DNA of 13,408 bases from Phoronis ovalis. Lineage: Eukaryota > Phoronida > Phoronidae. This document shows positions 8,901-13,408 of this stretch, piece after piece. A program made the translations under genes and the position numbers. The number at the start of each line of letters is the position of its first letter. Within the stretch, counting starts at the first letter, position 1. The notes beneath the pieces are model-generated. The model did not search any database. It was not told the origin of the DNA and was given only the letters and a program-made list of their open reading frames with translations. The DNA is taken from contig JAOXYB010038429.1 of the NCBI GenBank assembly GCA_028565635.1, positions 1-13,408 of the forward strand, in the 5' to 3' direction.

Positions 8901-11900
8901 ACAAGTCAACCCGTGAATCCTGTGGTATTAAACTTGCTGGTAACATTGTGGTCATAGATGAGGCACACAATCTATTGGAGACAATAAACAATGTCCATAG
9001 CGTGGAAATCAATGGCAGTCAGGTACCAGTGTAACATTTCAGAATATCGTAAACAATTACGTATTCATCCAGGGCTTGACCACTAAAATGTTGTTCGGGC
9101 CACATGAACTGCAGCGGCTGTTGGCCTGATGGGCCACCTAGTGGCACCCACCTCCTGGGTCGTTTGGCAAGCAAATAGCCACCGGAAATTGCGTATCTTT
9201 TCTAAAAAAGGATTGGAGTGTTTTTTTTTTTACTTGTCAATTTTTACAAGCAAACTGTTGCTTTGAAAAGTGCTTTGGGCACTCGCACAAAAAATTCTGG
9301 GCACCCAGAAATTAAATGGGGCCACTTGATTTGGAACACAGCTGGCCCACAGGGCTACTACTTATTTTCAGCAGGTGTTAAGCTCTGATTCATCACAAAA
9401 TCTGAAAACATTGTATCTGCATCACAATAGCTAATGTTACATGAATTGCTGAGAGAACTATCACTCAAATGTTACCTTGGAACTATCTTGTACCTCCTTC
9501 ATTATATAACTGACAACAGGACTGCATTTAACAATTATAATTTATGCATTTTGACATAATCAAGTGTTCTACTTATAATTATGTAGTGCAATATAAATGC
9601 TGTGACACAAGCCAATTAATTACCACTCATCATAATATATTAAATGTCTTAATATGCATTTTCTCCATATTTTCTGTAATTTGGATAGATTTATATTCTC
9701 CTCAGCATTTGATCTTAAACCTTGACCTCTACATGCAAAATCTCCTAAAGAAAGTTTTTGGTTTTTAATGTGTCTGTGTAGGTTTAATATGCACGTGATA
9801 TTTTGAACTGGAGATCATTTTTTGGTACCTTGTTATTGTTTTTCAGATAACCAGAGCTCACAGTCAACTAAGCCAGTACGAAGAAAAATTTCGTAACAGA
9901 TTAAAAGCAAAAAACCTAATGTACATCAAGCAGATCTTATTTATACTCGGCACTTTTCTTCGTTGTCTTGGTGGTAAACCTGGCCAGACAGCGGATAAGC
10001 AGCATATTGAAAAACCTGGAAGTGTTCTATGTACTATCAATGATTTCCTTTTTGATGCTGAACTGGATAATTTGAACTTTTTCAAGATAATGAAGTATTG
10101 TGAAAAAAGTCAAATTTCTAGAAAAGTAAGAAACAAATATTATGCTAATTTTCCAAGATTTTATTGCTTTGTTATCAATTGCAGCTGTGGAATCCCACAG
10201 CAATTTTTCTATTCTGCAAGTTTCTGTTTAAATTGTGTACCAGGTAATTTTTAAGAGGTTTTAAACCAAATATCGAATGAAAACATTCAGAGCATCTTCA
10301 AGCAAAGTACAGGGTGACACAAATTAACAGAACACTTCTTCAGTTCTATTTCAGCAGTAAAAAAGCTTATACTTTTCAAAAAATGAATTTAATTCTTTAC
10401 TCAAAAACAAAAACTGCTTTGATTTTTATTTTATTTCTGGTACCCAACATAGACGCAGAACCATATTTTGGTCCAAAATTCTGCTTAGAGATTGAAATAA
10501 GGCGTGGTTCAGTTAAAAATATGTAACAACATACAGGTTTGCTAAAGAGAGCAAGCTTGGTAATGAAATAAATCTAACAACATAGCTTGGTTTTTAAAAT
10601 GTAAAAAAGTTGTGTTGTAATAATAAATTAGCAGTAGGTGATCTAAAAATATCCCAAATGGGCAAGGTTTTGTTCATTATTAATTTTTGCTGTACTATTT
10701 TAAACAGTTTTCTAACAACACCTGGTAAAACTGCAAGCAAGTATTTTAACTAGCTAAGAGTAGAAAATGAACAATTAGATAAATAAAATAATTTTTTTAT
10801 CATACATAACAAGTCATAATTTCATAAATAATGTGTGGTGTCCTGTTTATTTTGTGTCAGCCTGTATACTATATACTGCATCAGCCTGTATTCTAGGACT
10901 AAGATGTTGTTTACTTAACGTAATATGTGCTCCTAATTCTTTAATTCATCATCTCCATTTTAGCTTCAAGGCTTCTGCGAAAAATACAAGCCTGGCATTG
11001 AAGTGAAAATAGAAGAAAAGCAGGCAGAAACATCTAGGTCATCAGTTAGCAAATTTTTGAAACAAATGACAACAAAATCTATGGATTTAACTGAGGATAA
11101 GATAGTTGCTCAAGACAGAAGTGAAGACAATAATAATTTTATGAATTCACCTCTTATGCTTATTGAAAGTTTTCTTGAAGCTCTTACAAATGCGGATAAA
11201 GATGGAAGGATTGTTATAAACAAACTAGGTAAGTTACGGTTGTTTGTAAACAAACTGTTGTTGCCAATAGTTGTAATTAGTTTTATTCTACTGTGACTTC
11301 TGTGAAAACTTAATATTAACACTTAAAAGATTATGAAACAATAAAGTTAACACAAGGGTATGTAGATGGTTAATTCTAACACAAACGAGTTGCCAAACGG
11401 TAAATAACCTGGGGTACACTTCCAGTCCTTAAATTTCCTAAACTAGTCTAATCTCCTGTCAAGTCTCTTTTAGGTTAAGTAAAAATATTCTAAGTCAGTA
11501 CATTTATTCTTTATGTAATAGTTGCTACACTGTAATGACCCCATACGCTCATCAAATATGTTGTTAATTTTAGATTTGTTAAGTCAAAGTAGTATAAAGT
11601 TCTTGCTTCTGAACCCTGCTGTTCATTTTGTGGACATTGTTACAGAAGCGAGGGCAGTGATTGTAGCAGGAGGAACAATGCAGCCAGTGAGTATACAGAA
11701 ATGACTGCATGATTAGGACTGTTCCGCTTTTAGTCGCACAGGACGGGGGAAAATGCACTTCAATAAAACAAATTGGTTGGTGGGTTTCTAGTCGATCCAT
11801 GTACATATGATATCAAATATATCACAGGTGCTGGGATCATCTAAAAAGTGTCTTCCTCATCCCCTGTACAACTAAAAGCGGACACCCCTCGTTGTGTTAT

Positions 11901-13044
11901 GGTGTATTGGCTAAAATAAATTTCTACAAAATATATAACAGATGCCTTTTCTCTTAAAAATATATTAAAAATTGTCTGTAAAAAGTATGTATCAAACTCT
12001 TTTTTTTGCTCTGTTTCAGGTATCTGAATTCAAAGATCAGCTGTTCATTGCATCAGGAATGAAACAAGAGCGAATTTTGGAATACTCTTGTGGTAAATAT
12101 CAACCATACAGTGTCTGATGTATCATTAACATCTTAACTGACATAGCTATTGAATCTGTTTTGCAAAATTTACCAGAATTAGCAGATTGTCTAGTCAGTA
12201 ATTTTGCAAGGAATATTAATTGCAATCATGAATTGAATTGTGCTTTAACCAGTTTCTCTCCTAGTGGTTTGTAAATTGCAATTAGATTTTCTGAAGTTTG
12301 CTGGATATTACTTTTTTTGTGTGTGTTGGAGGTAGACTTTACTTGATTTTTAATCCAACTCAAATCAATGGTCCCAAACTATTATCTCAGCAGATGCATG
12401 GTCACTTTAATAATCAACGTTTCATTTCGTGTAAAACTTGTCAGAATACATCGTTTACAAATATACATTTTGGAAAACATGTGAAATTCAACATTATAAA
12501 TAACACGATTTATGTTTTACTAATAAACTATTCAAATCAGTCTTTAAGACAATGGTTGAAAAACTTTGTGGTGTGCGGGTAAAGCTAGTTGTTCGTTCCC
12601 TCGCCTTTCACGAAGAGCGACTTTCTCAAGATTTGTAACCATTCAAAACACATTTTTGGCTGAATTTGCTTAAAGCTTCATTAAACAAATATGTATATTA
12701 ACAAATACTTTAAGAAATACAAGCTATCAAATTTGTAAATGTAAATGTACTTCAGATTTGAGTAAAGATGAGTTCTAACACATTCTATACATTCATAACA
12801 CAGTCAGGCAGAGATAATTGGTTGGGACCATTGCAAATATTTATGGTAGACTAGTCATTCTTATACCATTAGATACATCCATCTTTCTGCCACTGAATTT
12901 CATTGCATGTCATGTTATAAATTCATAAAGTGAATTGCAGGCCATGTGATCCCACCAGATCATTTGCTGCCTATTGCTCTAGCCAAAGGACCAACAGGTG
13001 TACAACTAGATTTTACATATCAGTCACGTGAAACTGTTAACACG
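5707..13044 (+). CDS. DDX11: DDX11/CHL1-type Fe-S DNA helicase, partial (12 internal exons, join)
   Basis: The gene is joined from 5707-5955, 6350-6505, 7007-7114, 7501-7588, 8074-8171, 8546-8641, 8870-9022, 9847-10125, 10964-11228, 11574-11686, 12020-12092 and 12941-13044. The total is 1782 nt, 594 codons without a stop. Every intron is GT-AG and exon phases match throughout. It is identified by colinear similarity to animal DDX11: [18 protein letters not shown], four Fe-S cysteines with NLC / DKC / NCPYY / ACPYYG contexts, VVIDEAHN, the CEKS-ISRK segment, [13 protein letters not shown] and AGGTMQP. The family unwinds DNA 5'-3' with ATP in the nucleus, handles forked and G-quadruplex DNA with the replisome, and supports sister-chromatid cohesion. 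Paralogues FANCJ, RTEL1 and XPD are less likely because the long insert and the LLLNPAVHF / AGGTMQP block are DDX11-like. The N-terminus with Walker A and the C-terminus with motifs V and VI are outside the window or missing. Confidence 0.95.
5956..6349 (+). other. Intron (394 bp); nothing identified beyond splice sites
   Basis: GT-AG intron with a T9 tract at the acceptor. The segment from about 6005 to 6242 is open on both strands but encodes nothing I recognise. It contains the words AGATACCCTAAATGC and AGATTACCCTAAAC about 80 bp apart. This could be a fragment of a dispersed repeat, but I cannot classify it. Confidence 0.6.
6350..6505 (+). CDS. DDX11: DDX11 exon b: acidic linker with EYT in place of the EYE motif, ending HITK
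   Basis: 52 codons, phase 0-0. An acidic, low-complexity segment ([10 protein letters not shown] ... [11 protein letters not shown]) leads into HITK, the start of the motif Ia strand. In vertebrate DDX11 this acidic region contains the EYE tripeptide reported to contact Timeless. The aligned position here reads LQEYTTDDE, so it is E-Y-T (codons 6425-6433). The placement relative to HITK and the surrounding acidic residues is what makes the alignment credible. Confidence 0.93.
6519..7006 (+). repeat. Intron made of three tandem ~115-140-bp units, each with an acceptor-like end
   Basis: Three diverged direct copies start at 6519, 6633 and 6774 with GAATC-C/T-CC...CAAATGCTA-x-T/G-CACATAT. They continue with TTCCAGTTT (TTTCGGTTT in the third) and GTTG-T/C-AG-x-GCA-x-AG, then reach TTTGG or TTGGTTTT. 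The third ends in the real splice acceptor at 7006 (TTTGTTTCAG). The second carries a very similar TTTCTTTCAG at about 6758. So the duplicated unit includes the 3' splice region of the next exon. A fold-back element interrupts the third unit. Confidence 0.8.
6843..6950. mobile_element. 108-bp fold-back MITE with TA target duplication
   Basis: The ends form an inverted repeat. The left reads CTGTTTGCAATGAAGTG and the right end reverse-complements to CTGTTCGCAACGAGATG; with the adjacent bases the arms span 6840-6865 and 6928-6953, 21 of 26 positions identical. TA flanks both sides (6841-6842 and 6951-6952). The first unit of the surrounding tandem repeat reads straight through this point with a single TA, which fits an unoccupied site. 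The 2-bp TA duplication suggests a Tc1/mariner-type family. There is no coding capacity. As RNA it would fold into a long hairpin with several G-U pairs. Confidence 0.7.
7007..7114 (+). CDS. DDX11: DDX11 exon c: helicase motif Ia
   Basis: 36 codons, phase 0-0. It reads [14 protein letters not shown] followed by [12 protein letters not shown] ... LGSRQ. SRTHSQL is motif Ia of the XPD-like superfamily 2 helicases, which contacts the DNA strand, and the flanking residues match DDX11 closely. The donor is CAG|GTAAAT. Another possible donor, ACAG|GTAACA at about 7159, lies in the intron; using it would read through TAAAG-rich sequence and is unlikely. Confidence 0.95.
7115..7500 (+). other. Intron (386 bp); nothing further seen
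   Basis: AT-rich GT-AG intron ending in TTTTCAG at 7500. No repeat, RNA gene or transposon end was recognised. Confidence 0.6.
7501..7588 (+). CDS. DDX11: DDX11 exon d: first two Fe-S cysteines
   Basis: 29 codons plus one base (phase 1 end). Starts N-L-C and contains NDKC. The cysteines (codons 7507-7509 and 7561-7563) are separated by 17 residues, the same spacing I recall for vertebrate DDX11. In this helicase family these ligate the 4Fe-4S cluster that forms the wedge separating the DNA strands. The exon ends in a Lys/Asn-rich stretch. The next exon's phase completes the split Ala codon. Confidence 0.94.
7621..7658 (+). repeat. Imperfect (CA)n microsatellite
   Basis: A short AC-rich run with interruptions (ACACAAACACACACACACAA core). 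It lies about 20 bp left of the Harbinger-like MITE in the same intron. Confidence 0.8.
7679..7814. mobile_element. PIF/Harbinger-like MITE, 136 bp, with TTA target duplication
   Basis: The element starts GGGATCATCTCAAAAG and ends CTTTTGAGATGATCCC. The inverted repeat extends ~29 bp (to ATCGCAATGAC) with a short mismatch after position 15. TTA is present on both sides (7676-7678 and 7815-7817). GGG-starting ends with a 3-bp TTA/TAA duplication are typical of PIF/Harbinger elements. The interior is GC-richer than the intron, with a G7-T-G6 run, and has no transposase. Open frames across it on both strands simply reflect the inverted repeat. Confidence 0.85.
7815..8073 (+). other. Remainder of intron; nothing further seen
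   Basis: AT-rich sequence to the acceptor TTCTCTAG at 8073. No additional feature was identified. Confidence 0.6.
8074..8171 (+). CDS. DDX11: DDX11 exon e: basic cluster and third Fe-S cysteine
   Basis: Two bases complete the split Ala codon, followed by 32 codons, ending in phase 0. Contains VKKRKKT, a basic cluster that could help nuclear import, then GNCPYYK with the third cluster cysteine (codon 8121-8123). CPFYN/CPYYK followed by an aromatic/acidic helix is the family pattern. The exon ends DFRDKAL, matching the DEAL segment of vertebrate DDX11. Confidence 0.94.
8172..8545 (+). other. Intron (374 bp); nothing further seen
   Basis: GT-AG intron. It contains a T14 tract at about 8336-8349 and a small inverted repeat, CCACTG ... 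CAGTGG, around 8290-8320. No transposon ends or coding similarity were recognised. Confidence 0.6.
8546..8641 (+). CDS. DDX11: DDX11 exon f: fourth Fe-S cysteine
   Basis: 32 codons, phase 0-0. [13 protein letters not shown] is followed by [16 protein letters not shown]; the cysteine at codon 8600-8602 is the fourth cluster ligand. With NLC, NDKC and GNCPYY in the preceding exons, all four ligands are intact, so the Fe-S domain looks functional. Acceptor TTTTCTAG, donor CAG|GTAATC. Confidence 0.95.
8870..9022 (+). CDS. DDX11: DDX11 exon g: DEAH box (Walker B, motif II)
   Basis: 51 codons, phase 0-0. [16 protein letters not shown] leads to [15 protein letters not shown], with the DEAH residues at codons 8957-8968. 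In the family the Asp and Glu coordinate Mg-[12 protein letters not shown] at the end matches the vertebrate HSVEVSGSQ. The hydrophobic strand before DEAH is intact. Confidence 0.96.
9023..9846 (+). other. Intron (824 bp) carrying a hAT-like insertion
   Basis: GT-AG intron. The left part is occupied by the transposon described separately at 9070-9387. The stretch 9395-9846 is AT-rich, has no recognised feature, and ends in GTTTTTCAG. Confidence 0.7.
9070..9387. mobile_element. hAT-like non-autonomous element, 318 bp, with 7-bp target duplication
   Basis: The ends are CAGGGCTTGACCAC on the left and, reverse-complemented, CAGAGCTTAACACC on the right. ATTCATC flanks both sides exactly (9063-9069 and 9388-9394). 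A CAG-G/A-GCTT terminus with a 7-8-bp duplication fits hAT superfamily elements. The interior has repeated GGGCCAC / GGCCCAC / GGGCAC words and is GC-richer than the intron. CAGGGCTTGA-type repeats are, from general experience, common in aquatic animal genomes. No transposase is present. The diverged ends suggest an old insertion. Confidence 0.75.
9847..10125 (+). CDS. DDX11: DDX11 exon h: arch/insert domain between motifs II and III
   Basis: 93 codons, phase 0-0. It begins [15 protein letters not shown], then [45 protein letters not shown] and CEKSQISRK. These match the DDX11 segments with [21 protein letters not shown] and YCEKS-x-ISRK. The region corresponds to the helical arch that closes around single-stranded DNA in XPD-like helicases. 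The frame remains open 126 nt into the intron (to 10251). No family similarity continues there, and the GTAAGA donor is good, so the exon is ended at 10125. Confidence 0.94.
10126..10963 (+). other. Intron (838 bp) largely made of a Tc1/mariner-like MITE
   Basis: GT-AG intron. About two thirds is the element at 10310-10864. To its right, CAGCCTGTA is repeated (10858-10866 and 10882-10890), separated by an ATACTATATACTGCAT stretch. This may be a slip duplication of the element's end. Confidence 0.7.
10310..10864. mobile_element. Tc1/mariner-like MITE, 555 bp, with TA target duplication
   Basis: The left end is CAGGGTGACACAAATTAACA and the right end reverse-complements to CAGGCTGACACAAAATAAAC. 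With one single-base gap the arms match at ~24 of 29 positions, to a shared ACAC. TA precedes the left end (10308-10309) and follows the right end (10865-10866). A TA duplication with ~29-bp inverted ends indicates Tc1/mariner mobilisation. The interior is AT-rich and encodes no transposase; the open frame at 10314-10526 is an incidental reading across the left end. Confidence 0.78.
10964..11228 (+). CDS. DDX11: DDX11 exon i: variable insert to the FLEAL / DGRI segment
   Basis: 88 codons plus one base. [11 protein letters not shown] corresponds to the LFGFTERYG start in vertebrates. The middle ([15 protein letters not shown] ... EDNNNF) is charged and poorly conserved. [25 protein letters not shown] restores the family pattern (SPLMHIQGFLAALT-x-A-x-QDGRVIL). 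The single G carried over completes a split Asp codon with the next exon. The donor is CTAG|GTAAGT. Confidence 0.93.
11229..11573 (+). other. Intron (345 bp); nothing further seen
   Basis: GT-AG intron ending in TTAATTTTAG. No repeat ends, RNA gene or coding similarity were recognised. Confidence 0.6.
11574..11686 (+). CDS. DDX11: DDX11 exon j: [11 protein letters not shown] and AGGTMQP motif
   Basis: Two bases plus 37 codons, ending in phase 0. [20 protein letters not shown] and the [11 protein letters not shown] stretch match DDX11 nearly residue for residue. The second corresponds to motif III (S/A-G-T), linking ATP hydrolysis to unwinding. The donor is CCA|GTGAGT, phase-compatible with the next exon, whose first residues VSEF continue the family sequence. 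Confidence 0.96.
11687..12019 (+). other. Intron (333 bp) containing a fold-back element
   Basis: GT-AG intron. Its left half is the inverted-repeat element described separately; the rest is AT-rich and ends in CTGTTTCAG. Confidence 0.7.
11720..11884. mobile_element. Unclassified fold-back element, ~165 bp
   Basis: The left arm starts TGTTCCGCTTTTAGTCGCAC (from 11720). The right end, reverse-complemented, is TGTCCGCTTTTAGTTGTACA (to 11884). CCGCTTTTAGT is exact, and similarity continues into CACAGGA / TACAGGG. I see no clear target duplication, so the superfamily is open. The interior contains GGGATCATCTAAAAAGTGTC near 11833, resembling the Harbinger-like end in an earlier intron, which may be chance. 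Confidence 0.65.
12020..12092 (+). CDS. DDX11: DDX11 exon k: VSEFKDQL segment
   Basis: 24 codons plus one base. VSEFKDQLF ... [11 protein letters not shown] matches the family VSDFRQQLL ... VEFSCG. The final G joins GC of the next exon to make Gly in C-G-H-V-I-P-P. Short but secure because phase, splice sites and both flanks agree. Confidence 0.94.
12093..12940 (+). other. Intron (848 bp); nothing classified
   Basis: GT-AG intron ending GAATTGCAG. An open stretch at 12298-12582 (+) has no known motif or similarity to the helicase and is best read as chance. No transposon ends were found. Confidence 0.55.
12941..13044 (+). CDS. DDX11: DDX11 exon l: [14 protein letters not shown] segment
   Basis: Two bases plus 34 codons, ending in phase 0. 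[14 protein letters not shown] and [13 protein letters not shown] correspond to GHVIPPDNILPL and LEFTFQKRELPQ of vertebrate DDX11. The donor is ACG|GTAGGT. The next exons, with the second RecA core and motifs IV-VI, lie beyond the window. Confidence 0.95.
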
Positions 13045-13408
13045 GTAGGTAGGAATATTGTGATAATTTTTTTGCGCCGTATTGTGTAGAAAAAATAAAA
13101 TTCCTTTGTTTTTATTTAGGTCATCAAATTATAAAATAACTTTGAACACAAACATTTTCACAATTACAATATCACTTGTTTCATTATTTCTTCATATTAA
13201 ATATTCTAAACAAAAATACAAATAATTTTAGTACATTGTTTAGCATTATTATAAAAATCTTTTTTTTTAGTATTGAAAAAATAAAGTACGGTAATTCTTC
13301 TCAAATTCGTACAAAAATAAATAATTATTATTTTTAATTTTGGGGGTGTACGAAATTTGGGAAATACAAAATTCTCCGAAAATATGGGTGTACGAATTCT
13401 CGGAAACT
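13045..13408 (+). other. Start of next intron; repeat at the window edge
   Basis: AT-rich intron. At the right edge AAATTCGTAC (13303-13312) is inverted against GTACGAAATTT (13348-13358). GGGTGTACGAA is directly repeated 42 bp apart (13344-13354 and 13386-13396), each followed by a GGGAAA / CGGAAA word. This looks like the beginning of a dispersed or tandem repeat cut by the window end. Confidence 0.55.

Noticed and set aside
11110-11322. 70-codon minus-strand frame
   Set aside because: It is antisense to DDX11 exon i, whose phase and family match are clear.
12298-12582. 94-codon + strand frame in the large intron before the last exon
   Set aside because: It contains no helicase similarity, and exon k to exon l phases join correctly without it; residues reflect AT-rich DNA.
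1-13408. tRNA, rRNA, CRISPR or bacterial operon features
   Set aside because: No cloverleaf with a conserved B-box, no rRNA segments and no spaced repeat array were seen. The 403-bp repeats are coding-derived tandem copies, and the spliced gene shows that the window is eukaryotic.

Overview
This is a eukaryotic, AT-rich, intron-rich window. The only gene I can name with confidence lies on the + strand: twelve consecutive exons (5707-13044) of a DDX11/CHL1-type iron-sulfur DNA helicase. Joined, they give 1782 nt or 594 codons, all introns are GT-AG, and all phases agree. The gene is open at both ends of the window. The start codon, Q-motif and Walker A (motif I) exons are not seen upstream, and helicase motifs V and VI must lie beyond the right edge. 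The organism looks like a marine invertebrate, probably a lophotrochozoan such as a bivalve mollusc. That guess rests on base composition, ACATGTACATGTA-type palindromes, compact exons with introns of about 0.2-0.85 kb, and many small fold-back transposons. It is an inference, not a proof.

Layout. 1-1044: no gene seen, only small palindromes. 1046-1851: two tandem 403-bp copies differing at one base. On the minus strand they encode a decayed C-terminal module of the neighbouring gene. 1734-2519 (minus): a 261-codon open frame for an unrecognised protein built from two ~78-residue repeats plus that C-terminal module. 2520-5706: no convincing exon, with a few palindromes and weak fold-backs. 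5707-13044: the helicase exons. 13045-13408: start of the next intron, ending in a fold-back/tandem motif cut by the window edge.

The helicase exons carry, in order: a charged coiled-coil and basic segment; an acidic segment with the site of the Timeless-binding EYE motif (here E-Y-T); motif Ia (SRTHSQL); four Fe-S cluster cysteines spread over three exons; the DEAH box; the long arch-like insertion; and the AGGTMQP motif of the second core.

The most informative non-coding content is in the introns. At least five carry fold-back elements: a Harbinger-like MITE with TTA duplications, a hAT-like element with a 7-bp duplication, a 555-bp Tc1/mariner-like MITE with TA ends, a 108-bp TA-flanked fold-back inside a triplicated intron repeat whose sister copy preserves the empty site, and an unclassified fold-back at 11720-11884.
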